5,823 bases of DNA from DATKMS01 sp035541735. GTDB lineage: Bacteria; Desulfobacterota; Binatia; HRBIN30. A model generated the notes under the pieces. It did not search any database and was not told the DNA's origin. It was given only the letters and a program-made list of their open reading frames with translations. This document shows positions 1 through 5,791 of the stretch, piece after piece; the stretch's first letter is position 1, and each line of letters opens with the position of its first letter. The stretch covers positions 1-5,823 of the forward strand of contig DATKMS010000191.1 in the NCBI GenBank assembly GCA_035541735.1, in the 5' to 3' direction. The position numbers were made by a program, and so were the translations under genes.

Positions 1-1
1 G

Positions 2-832
2 CTATTCCGGCTGGCAATTGGGGCACCAGAACGTGACCCGCGCATCGGGGCCTTGCTTTCGCATCGCGATGGGAGTTCCGCAGCGGCGGCAGGGTTGGCC
101 GCCACGTCCGTAGACCCAGAGCGACTCCTGCGGATTGGCGCGCCGCGTGGTGCGTCGCATTCCGACGTAAGTGACGATGCGATCGGCCGCACCGTCGACG
201 ACGTTGGCCTTGAGGAATTTGCGGGCGGTGGCGAGCAGCGTGGTGACTTCGTCGTCGGACAATGTCTGTACGTGGCGGAATGGATTCACGCGACTGGCGA
301 AGCAGACCTCTGACTTGAAGACGTTGCCGATGCCGGCGAGCACGCGCTGGCTCAGGAGTGCTTCGGCGATCTCCATCTCGGGATTCGAGCGAAGGTTTGC
401 CGCTGCCTGCTGTTCGTCGAAGTCGGTCGCCAGCACATCGGGGCCAAGCTGCGAGAATCCGGGACGCTTGGCGAGCGATGCAGCGGTGTGGAACTCCGCT
501 ACCGGGACCTTGAAGGCGACGGCTTCGAATTTGTCGGTAGCCAGGACGATCCGCATGTCGTACCGCGAACGTTGCCACCGCTCGCCCGGACGGTACACGT
601 GCCAGCTTCCGCTCATTAACATATGCGTTAGCAGGATGAGGTCGCCGGAAAGATGGATGGTGATCCACTTGCCATGCGAGGCGATGTCTTGCACGGTACG
701 TCCGGTGATCGGCGTATCGTCATGTACGTGTTGGAGTTTGGGAAGCTGGGTCTCGAAGCGGGTGACGACCTGTCCGGCAAGGGCCTTCTTGAGTGTGCGC
801 GCGGCGCGGAAGATGGTGTCGCCCTCGGGCAC
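2..832 (-). CDS. nei: Fpg/Nei-family DNA glycosylase / AP lyase (endonuclease VIII-like, Nei2 type)
   Basis: This is a complete 276-residue bifunctional base-excision repair enzyme. The family removes oxidised bases from DNA and cuts the abasic site by beta/delta elimination. The N-terminus MPEGDT supplies the catalytic Pro2 (nucleophile once Met1 is removed) and Glu3. The GDT form is typical of Nei-like members, whereas Fpg/MutM usually reads MPEGPE. Lys55 in SHGKW is the conserved catalytic or phosphate-binding lysine, and HMLMSGSW follows at 70-77. The helix-two-turn-helix region is about 152-215, with LAGIGN at 165-170 containing the conserved Asn170. The C-terminal zinc finger uses Cys248, Cys251, Cys270 and Cys273, with Arg265 in the RVTFWCPNCQ turn. 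All catalytic and zinc residues are present and the length is normal. The start is GTG at 832-830, immediately after the lhr stop TAG; it fits both the MPEGDT N-terminus and the upstream GGTGGAG. The stop is TAG at 4-2. The exact lesion range (Nei, Nei2 or Fpg-like) cannot be settled from sequence alone. Confidence 0.95.
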   Translation of the reverse strand: MPEGDTIFRAARTLKKALAGQVVTRFETQLPKLQHVHDDTPITGRTVQDIASHGKWITIHLSGDLILLTHMLMSGSWHVYRPGERWQRSRYDMRIVLATDKFEAVAFKVPVAEFHTAASLAKRPGFSQLGPDVLATDFDEQQAAANLRSNPEMEIAEALLSQRVLAGIGNVFKSEVCFASRVNPFRHVQTLSDDEVTTLLATARKFLKANVVDGAADRIVTYVGMRRTTRRANPQESLWVYGRGGQPCRRCGTPIAMRKQGPDARVTFWCPNCQPE

Positions 833-3800
833 CTAGGCGGTCTCCACCGATTCGTCGTCTTCGCCTTCTTCGTCCGGCAGCGTGGTCTCGATTACGTGGC
901 CGCGGCGCATCTGGAAGCCCATGGCGCTCTCGACGAATCCGGCTTCGGTAAGGAACGGCGCCAGGAAGTGCTCGCGCGCGTTGGCGTTGTTGATCTCGCC
1001 GATCAGCAGCCCCGACTTGCGGCTCATGCGAACCACCGCGATCTCGGCCAACTGGCGAGACAGCGCCCGTGCGTACTGCGAGCGGTCCGGTTCGTCGTCG
1101 GGTAGGAAGACGCGGATGCTGGGATTGCGACGGCGAAGGAAAGCCGTCAGGGCTCCGTTGATCAGGATGACGCTCGCGCCCGAGGCCCGCGCCATGCCGT
1201 GGGCCTGGTCTTCCGATTCGCGCGGCCACGGCAGGAACGCGCCGTAGACATTCGCGGGGTCTGAGGCCGCAAGATGGACAGTCTCGATCGTCTCGGGATC
1301 GCGCCGCAGCGACCGGAGCATGTCCACAGCAGAGGTCATCGCGAACTGCGCCGCGCCCATGCCGGCGATGAACATGCCGCGGCGAATCCATCCGCTCTCT
1401 TCCATCGTGCGCAGTGCGGGGTAAATCGTGCTGTAACCGTTCGGGATGTTCTCGGCGACCGCCGCCTCACGCATGACGATGCCGTAGCGGGTCAGTAACT
1501 GCTGCGACATGCTGGCTGACCACTCAGTCGCGGTCACCGTTGATGACAATCGCGGAGCGACCAGCGACCACCGCCCGTGTGCCGGAGCGCCACCTTCCGT
1601 GCGGGAGCGGAATCGGCGCAGGAATTCGGGTGAACCGGGGCGTCCATCGGCAGCGGAAGCGCGCGCGCGACGCTCCTCTGCCGGGCGCAGGAACGACCGC
1701 ACCGGATGGAAGGTGTCGTTGGAGACCAACCCGGCCCAGACCAGTTCCCAGATGGCGTTTAAGGTGTCATTCGGGAATCCGCCGCCAGCTGCGGTGTGCA
1801 GGGCGGGGAAGAACTGCGCGCCCTGCTTCTTCAGCGCCTCGATGATTCGCTGGGCACGCTCGGATAGTTCGGGCGGTGCGGTGACTGGTGGCGACAGCTT
1901 GGGCAGGTTCTGCGACAGGTAAAGCGCCACACGGCCGTCGCGTTCGCCGATTCGCTCCACACCGACCCAGACGACCTCGCCCGCGGCAACCAGCGTGTCG
2001 AGATCGACGGAGCTGTAGTTCTTCACGCGTGCCGGCAGGATCTCACGCTCAAGATCCGAGGCTGGAACCGCCGCACCCTGCAGCAGTTCGATGGCATCGA
2101 GCAAGGCATCGAGCCCGCGCCGTGGCGCGACCGTTCCTTGCCAGCGAGTGACCAGGCGCGAGAACACGCTCTGGTCCACGGGTTCCACTTCGCGGCGCAA
2201 CCGGGCCAGGGTGCGGCGGCGGATGATTTTCAGCACTTCGCTGTCGCACCACTCGCGATGGAAGCCGTCGGGACGGAACTCGCCTTCGAGCAACCGTCCC
2301 TGCGCGTGCAGGTGTTTTAGTACCGGCTCCGTTACACGACTGTCGAGGCCGAAGCGGGCGGAGATTTCCGTCAGCGTGAACGGCGTGTGGGTGCGGGCGT
2401 AGCGCCGGATCAGCTCGAGCAGCGGCTCGGCCGACGGCCGCAGCCAAATTTCAGGAAGTCCTGGCGGTAAAGGAACCCCTAGCGCATCGCGATAGCGCGC
2501 CGCATCCTCAACCGCGATGTAGCGTCGCTCGCCCGCGATCTGGACTTGCAGCGCACGGCGGGTTTCCAACAATCGCTGTGCTTGTGCTGCGATCTCCGGT
2601 GACTCGCATCGCAATGCCAATTCCTCCGCGCTCAAGTCGCCGATCCGCAGCAGAAGGTCATGGATGCCGTCCATGTGCCGGGCCTGGTACTCGGGATCGC
2701 GCGCCTGTAATTGCGCATCGACCTCCTCGATCGCAGCCGCATCGAGTAGTTCGCGCAGGTCGGTATCGCCGAGCAGTTCCTGTAACTGCGACTGATCGAT
2801 CGCCAGTGCCTGGGCGCGTCGTTCGGCCAACGGCGCGTCTCCGTCGTAGATGTAGTTGGCGATGTATCCGAACAGCAGCGCCGACGCGAACGGAGACGGC
2901 TTCTCGGAGTCAACATTGGTGACACGAATCTGGCCGCTGTGGATCTTGCGCAGGATGGACGTCGCCGCAGGCAGATCGAATGTCTCGCGCACGCATTCGC
3001 GATAGGTCTCAAGCAGAATCGGGAAGGTCGAGAAGCGCGAGGCGACGGCGAGCAAATCCGACGCACGTTTGCGCTGTTGCCATAATGGGGCGCGCTTGCC
3101 GGGACGTCGCTTCGGCAGCAATAAGGCTCGGCCTGCCGCTTCGCGGAAGCGCGCCGCGAAGAGCGAGGTCGATCCCAGTTGGCGCAGGACGAGGTCCCTG
3201 AATTCGGCAACCGCGGGCAGCAGGAAGTCGGTCGGGATCGGCTCGTCGCTTTCGGGGAGGCGGATGACGAACCCGTCGTCGGTCCACATCGATTCGGCGT
3301 CGATGCCCAGTTCCGATGAGAGACGCGCCGTCGCAGCCATGCACCAGGGCGCATGAACGCGCGACCCGAAGGGCGTCAACACGCAGATGCGCCAGTCGCC
3401 CAGTTCGTCCTTAACGCGCTCGATAAGAATGTCCTGGTCACCCGGGACGACTTGCGTCGCTGCGCGCTGTTCTTCGAGATAGCGCAGCAGGTTCTCGGCT
3501 GCGTTCTCGTCGAGCGAGTGATCGTCGATCAGCTTGGCGTAAGCCACCGTTCGAGGCATCGCCAGCAGCTCGCGCGTCATGCGCCCGATCTCTTCCCCGA
3601 ACTCAGACGGACGGCCCATCGTGTCGCCATGCCAGAAGGGCATTTTGCCGGGCTCGCCTGGAGCGGGCGAAACCACCACGCGGTCGCGCTCGATCGACTC
3701 GATTCGCCACGTGGTTGCGCCGAGGATGATGGTGTCGCCGGCACGGCTCTCGAAGACCATCTCTTCGTCGAGTTCACCGACGCGCGCGCCCTTCGCCTGT

Positions 3801-5584
3801 CCGGCAAGAAACACGCCGAACAGTCCGCGATCGGGAATTGTGCCTCCGTTGACCACGGCAATGTTCTTGGCACCGGCACGAGAGGTCAGCTTGTTGGAGA
3901 TGCGGTCCCATGTCAGGCGCGGCCGCAATTCGGCAAACTCATCCGAGGGATATCTTCCCGCCAGCATGTCGAGCAGGTTCTCGAATACGGGACGCGTTAG
4001 CGCCGCATACGGCGCCGACCGCCGAACCCTCGCGAACAAGTCATCGACGGACCACTCATCCATCGCGACCATGGCGACGACCTGCTGCGCCAGCACGTCG
4101 AGCGCGTTTCGCGGATAATGCACCGACTCGACTCGCCCGTTGTACATCGCTGCCGTTACAGCGGCACTGGCCACGAGATCAGCGCGATACTTGGGGATGA
4201 TGATGCCGTTGGAGACCGCGTCCACGGTGTGGCTGGCGCGTCCGATGCGCTGCATGCCGCTCGCGACCGACGGCGGCGCCTCGATCTGCACGACGAGATC
4301 GATCGCCCCCATGTCGATGCCGAGTTCTAACGATGACGTTGCGACCAGTCCGCGCAGCGTCCCCATCTTCAGGCGGTCTTCGATCTCCTGCCGCTGTGCA
4401 ACGGCCACGCTCCCGTGGTGTGCGCGAACGAGCACCTCACCCGCGAGTTCGTTGATCGCGCCGGAGATTCGTTCCGCCAGGCGGCGGCTGTTGACGAAGA
4501 TCAGCGTAGAGTTGTGCGACCGCACCAGTTCCAGCAGTTGCGGATGAATGGCGCTCCAGATCGATGGACGCACCGGCCCCTGCGATGCAGGGCCGCTGGG
4601 GATATCTTCGAGTTCGTCGAGCCGCGACATGTCTTCGAGCGCCACTTCGATCTTCAGGTCGAGCTTCTTTCTTTCGCCGGCGTCAACAATGGTGACAGGA
4701 CGGAAGGAGATCGTGGTGGAGGGACCTTCAAATTCGGTGAGAGGGTCGTCGGGTGTGTGCCGTCCCTGACGGGACTCGATGTTGTTCTCTGGAGCTTCCC
4801 CGGCACTTACGTGCCGGGCTACGGAAGATCGTGCCTGCGGCACTTCGGCGTGTCCGTCTATGGAGGATCGCGCCAGCGGCGCGGGCGCGGACGAGGGCGT
4901 CCGCGCTACATCCGCTCCGCCGAGGAAGTGCGCGACCTCTTCCAGCGGACGCTGGGTCGCCGATAGGCCGATCCGTTGCAGCGGCCGTCCGGTCAACTGC
5001 TCCAGCCTCTCTAACGATAACGCTAAATGTGATCCGCGCTTGGTCGGCACCAGTGCGTGAATCTCGTCGATGATGACCGTCTCCACCGAGTGCAGCGCCG
5101 CACGCGCATTCGAGGTTAGGATCAGATAGAGCGATTCGGGAGTAGTAATAAGGATGTCGCTGGGATGCCGCGCAAAGCGCGCCCGTTCCGCCGAGGGCGT
5201 GTCGCCGGTGCGGATCGTGATCTGCGGTTCGTGGAAGGCGACGCCGAGCTTGCGGGCTTCGTTCGCGATTCCGACCAGCGGCGCACGCAAGTTACGCTCG
5301 ACGTCCACGGCCAAGGCTTTGATCGGCGATATGTAAAGGATCCGGCAGCGCCGATCTTCGGGTGGCACCGGCGAGAACATCAGTCGGTCGATGGCCCAGA
5401 GGAAGGCCGCCAGGGTCTTGCCAGTCCCGGTCGGGGCCAGAATCAGGGTCGAATCGCCGCCCGCGATCGCGGGCCAACCCAACACTTGCGGGCGGGTCGC
5501 GTCCGGAAAAACGGCCTCAAACCACTGCCGAACCGCGGGTTGGAAGTACGACAAGGGATCGGGATGAATCGGACGCTGGGACAT
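833..5584 (-). CDS. lhr: Lhr-type ATP-dependent helicase, full length, with in-frame insert
   Basis: This 1583-residue superfamily 2 helicase belongs to the long Lhr family (about 1500-1550 residues), whose characterised members are ATP-driven 3'-5' single-strand translocases that unwind DNA and RNA:DNA duplexes in repair. RecA lobe 1 has Walker A APTGTGKT (50-57), motif Ia SPIKALA (86-92), Ib TTPES (147-151), DEIH box (173-176) and motif III GLSAT (206-210). Lobe 2 has motif IV FVNSRRLAER (363-372), V VATSSLELGIDMG (414-426) and VI QRIGRASH (445-452). The Lhr signatures NGGTIPDRGLFG (579-590) and PFWHGD (649-654) follow; the Ile and Trp there match residues I recall as nucleic-acid contacts in mycobacterial Lhr. 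The C-terminal region from about 870 has several winged helices (about 1050-1100, 1240-1300, 1355-1405), GAAQFA (1410-1415) and an acidic tail (1571-1578). About 69 unexpected residues (226-294) sit between the two lobes. ATG at 5584-5582 is the earliest possible start, because an in-frame TGA lies one codon upstream; no good Shine-Dalgarno is visible. The stop TAG abuts nei. Confidence 0.96.
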   Translation of the reverse strand: MSQRPIHPDPLSYFQPAVRQWFEAVFPDATRPQVLGWPAIAGGDSTLILAPTGTGKTLAAFLWAIDRLMFSPVPPEDRRCRILYISPIKALAVDVERNLRAPLVGIANEARKLGVAFHEPQITIRTGDTPSAERARFARHPSDILITTPESLYLILTSNARAALHSVETVIIDEIHALVPTKRGSHLALSLERLEQLTGRPLQRIGLSATQRPLEEVAHFLGGADVARTPSSAPAPLARSSIDGHAEVPQARSSVARHVSAGEAPENNIESRQGRHTPDDPLTEFEGPSTTISFRPVTIVDAGERKKLDLKIEVALEDMSRLDELEDIPSGPASQGPVRPSIWSAIHPQLLELVRSHNSTLIFVNSRRLAERISGAINELAGEVLVRAHHGSVAVAQRQEIEDRLKMGTLRGLVATSSLELGIDMGAIDLVVQIEAPPSVASGMQRIGRASHTVDAVSNGIIIPKYRADLVASAAVTAAMYNGRVESVHYPRNALDVLAQQVVAMVAMDEWSVDDLFARVRRSAPYAALTRPVFENLLDMLAGRYPSDEFAELRPRLTWDRISNKLTSRAGAKNIAVVNGGTIPDRGLFGVFLAGQAKGARVGELDEEMVFESRAGDTIILGATTWRIESIERDRVVVSPAPGEPGKMPFWHGDTMGRPSEFGEEIGRMTRELLAMPRTVAYAKLIDDHSLDENAAENLLRYLEEQRAATQVVPGDQDILIERVKDELGDWRICVLTPFGSRVHAPWCMAATARLSSELGIDAESMWTDDGFVIRLPESDEPIPTDFLLPAVAEFRDLVLRQLGSTSLFAARFREAAGRALLLPKRRPGKRAPLWQQRKRASDLLAVASRFSTFPILLETYRECVRETFDLPAATSILRKIHSGQIRVTNVDSEKPSPFASALLFGYIANYIYDGDAPLAERRAQALAIDQSQLQELLGDTDLRELLDAAAIEEVDAQLQARDPEYQARHMDGIHDLLLRIGDLSAEELALRCESPEIAAQAQRLLETRRALQVQIAGERRYIAVEDAARYRDALGVPLPPGLPEIWLRPSAEPLLELIRRYARTHTPFTLTEISARFGLDSRVTEPVLKHLHAQGRLLEGEFRPDGFHREWCDSEVLKIIRRRTLARLRREVEPVDQSVFSRLVTRWQGTVAPRRGLDALLDAIELLQGAAVPASDLEREILPARVKNYSSVDLDTLVAAGEVVWVGVERIGERDGRVALYLSQNLPKLSPPVTAPPELSERAQRIIEALKKQGAQFFPALHTAAGGGFPNDTLNAIWELVWAGLVSNDTFHPVRSFLRPAEERRARASAADGRPGSPEFLRRFRSRTEGGAPAHGRWSLVAPRLSSTVTATEWSASMSQQLLTRYGIVMREAAVAENIPNGYSTIYPALRTMEESGWIRRGMFIAGMGAAQFAMTSAVDMLRSLRRDPETIETVHLAASDPANVYGAFLPWPRESEDQAHGMARASGASVILINGALTAFLRRRNPSIRVFLPDDEPDRSQYARALSRQLAEIAVVRMSRKSGLLIGEINNANAREHFLAPFLTEAGFVESAMGFQMRRGHVIETTLPDEEGEDDESVETA
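842..848 (-). promoter_or_regulatory. Ribosome binding site for nei, inside the lhr end
   Basis: On the minus strand GGTGGAG ends nine bases before the GTG at 832. It lies inside the last codons of lhr, so ribosomes finishing lhr are already positioned at the nei start. This supports GTG at 832 as the true start and implies translational coupling. Confidence 0.65.
4762..4906. repeat. Modular palindromic repeat element inside lhr (five hairpins)
   Basis: Five perfect inverted repeats lie within 145 bases. They are GTCCC-TGAC-GGGAC (4762-4775), CCCGGCAC-TTAC-GTGCCGGG (4799-4818), GTGCC-TGC-GGCAC (4831-4843), CGCGCC-AGC-GGCGCG (4869-4883) and GCGCGGAC-GAGGGC-GTCCGCGC (4885-4906). Three related 12-base spacers each end directly at a hairpin: CTCTGGAGCTTC (4787-4798), CTACGGAAGATC (4819-4830) and CTATGGAGGATC (4858-4869). 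This regular spacer-plus-hairpin build, placed exactly where the helicase has an unexpected insert, argues for an inserted interspersed repeat and against chance. The style recalls palindromic repeats scattered in acidobacterial genomes and, in concept, the in-frame Rickettsia palindromic elements; that comparison is from memory. The outer limits and any target duplication could not be defined. Confidence 0.78.
4787..4869. repeat. Three degenerate copies of a 12-base spacer within the palindromic element
   Basis: The copies are CTCTGGAGCTTC at 4787-4798, CTACGGAAGATC at 4819-4830 and CTATGGAGGATC at 4858-4869. Copies two and three match at 10 of 12 positions, both differences being transitions. 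Copies one and three match at 9 of 12. The start-to-start distances are 32 and 39 bases. Each copy is followed directly by a hairpin whose arm sequence differs. Read on the coding strand, the second and third copies contribute the repeated ARSS in the protein. Confidence 0.7.
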
Positions 5585-5594
5585 GACTCAAGTG

Positions 5595-5617
5595 CTGGTG
5601 CGGCTAGTTATCACCAG
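5595..5617. repeat. Inverted repeat CTGGTG-N11-CACCAG before the lhr start
   Basis: Perfect 6-base arms at 5595-5600 and 5612-5617 flank an 11-base spacer. The dyad begins ten bases upstream of the lhr ATG and overlaps the possible -10 box. It could be an operator or a small hairpin in the lhr leader; which one cannot be told from sequence. Confidence 0.4.
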
Positions 5618-5645
5618 TGTACGTCAGGCGAGCGAATACGGCGAA
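5616..5645 (-). promoter_or_regulatory. Possible sigma-70-like promoter for lhr
   Basis: On the minus strand TACACT (5621-5616) resembles a -10 box, matching TATAAT at 4 of 6 positions. TTCGCC (5645-5640) lies 18 bases upstream as a poor -35 box, matching TTGACA at 3 of 6. Transcription would begin about 25 bases before the ATG. The match is weak and could be chance. Confidence 0.2.
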
Positions 5646-5655
5646 AACTGGCGAA
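5632..5655. repeat. Three GCGAA direct repeats at about 10-base spacing
   Basis: GCGAA occurs at 5632-5636, 5641-5645 and 5651-5655. The last two extend to GGCGAAAACT and GGCGAAATCT, which match at 9 of 10 positions. A spacing of 9-10 bases puts the copies on nearly the same face of the helix. The placement near a possible lhr promoter suggests a protein-binding site, which is inference. Confidence 0.4.
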
Positions 5656-5727
5656 ATCTGCCCCAAACGGTGCCCGAAACCTCGCTTCCGCAGCCCCGTT
5701 TCCGAACCACACTCCGATGTTCATTCG

Positions 5728-5744
5728 TCACAGCCGGTTTGTGA
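5728..5744. repeat. Dyad TCACA-N7-TGTGA upstream of the rightward gene
   Basis: Perfect 5-base arms at 5728-5732 and 5740-5744 flank seven bases. The dyad ends about ten bases before the AATAAT hexamer of the rightward gene, so it overlaps where a -35 box would lie. The half-sites face the opposite way from a CRP/FNR site (TGTGA-N6-TCACA), so that family should not be assumed. Confidence 0.35.
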
Positions 5745-5753
5745 GGCCGGGCG

Positions 5754-5759
5754 AATAAT
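5754..5759 (+). promoter_or_regulatory. Possible -10 box of the rightward gene
   Basis: AATAAT matches TATAAT at 5 of 6 positions and lies 32 bases before the ATG at 5792, a plausible leader length. No acceptable -35 box is seen at 16-18 bases upstream (the sequence there is CAGCCG), so the promoter may depend on an activator or use another sigma factor. Confidence 0.25.
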
Positions 5760-5778
5760 GGGGCTGAATACCTTCATA

Positions 5779-5783
5779 GAGGA
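5779..5783 (+). promoter_or_regulatory. Ribosome binding site of the rightward gene
   Basis: GAGGA lies eight bases before the ATG at 5792. Sequence and spacing are close to ideal and make this a credible translation start even though only ten codons are visible. Confidence 0.65.
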
Positions 5784-5791
5784 CAGCCATC

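Larger units (their letters stand above)
4703..4909 (-). other. In-frame insert between the RecA lobes of Lhr (about residues 226-294)
   Basis: In the Lhr family as I know it, the strand after motif III (SATQRPLEEV.HFLGG) is followed within a few residues by RPVTIVDAG. Here about 69 residues separate them. They are rich in Ala, Ser, Arg and Pro, lack a hydrophobic core pattern, and contain a repeated ARSS (238-241 and 251-254). The frame is kept through the whole segment and all helicase motifs on both sides are intact, so the protein should still fold, with this stretch as a surface loop. The underlying DNA is a hairpin-rich repeat, annotated separately. The exact boundaries are uncertain by some residues; the part nearest lobe 2 (around 285-294) may be native. 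Confidence 0.75.
5585..5791. promoter_or_regulatory. Divergent intergenic region between lhr and the downstream plus-strand gene
   Basis: These 207 bases separate two outward-facing starts and must hold both promoters unless lhr is read from elsewhere. No convincing gene or RNA is visible. The region holds a 6-base inverted repeat near the lhr start, a trio of GCGAA repeats, a TCACA/TGTGA dyad and weak promoter-like hexamers, each listed separately. It looks locally less GC-rich than the coding sequence, as expected for a regulatory region. Confidence 0.7.

Noticed and set aside
171..836. Open frame of 221 codons on the plus strand opposite nei
   Set aside because: The translation shows no family features and the opposite strand encodes a glycosylase with every catalytic and zinc residue. 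GC-rich genes commonly leave long open frames on the other strand.
1300..1360. Possible frameshift or second insertion in the C-terminal linker of Lhr (residues about 1300-1356 are low in complexity)
   Set aside because: The coordinates for that linker are about 1515-1690 on the DNA; GRWSLV and the following winged helix are normal for the family and the frame is continuous, so this looks like an ordinary variable linker.
720..1391. Second minus-strand open frame (223 codons) overlapping the end of lhr
   Set aside because: It is a shifted frame of the lhr C-terminus, very rich in Arg, Pro and Gly, as expected of an out-of-frame reading of GC-rich DNA. The lhr frame there carries the conserved DPANVYGAFLPWP segment.
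3139..3161. Inverted repeat CTTCGCG-N9-CGCGAAG inside lhr
   Set aside because: It is isolated, within normal Lhr coding (FAARFREAAGRA region), with no repeated neighbours and no coincidence with an insertion in the protein.
3353..4000. Open frame of 215 codons on the plus strand opposite lhr
   Set aside because: It lies wholly inside well-conserved Lhr sequence (NGGTIPDRG and PFWHGD regions). Its own translation has no recognisable domain and no good ribosome binding site was noticed.
4575..4594. A further hairpin, GGCCC(C)TGC-GAT-GCAGGGCC, near the palindromic element
   Set aside because: It encodes the PSGPASQGP segment, which resembles sequence I recall at this place in other non-actinobacterial Lhr proteins, so it is more likely native coding than part of the inserted element.
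5459..5474. 16-base perfect palindrome GCCCGCGATCGCGGGC containing the HIP1 octamer
   Set aside because: It is a single copy within conserved coding just before Walker A. Such GC-rich palindromes are expected in this composition, and nothing else suggests a cyanobacterial source.
5670..5715. Possible SOS (LexA) box in the intergenic region, since the operon is for DNA repair
   Set aside because: The GAA/TTC and GTT/AAC pairs present (around CGAAACCTCGCTTCC and GTTTCCGAAC) do not have the spacing of either the proteobacterial or the Gram-positive LexA consensus.
5165..5758. Open frame of 197 codons on the plus strand crossing the lhr start and the intergenic region
   Set aside because: Most of it is opposite the Walker A to DEIH part of Lhr. 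The intergenic tail shows no protein-like pattern, and the better-supported rightward start is at 5792.
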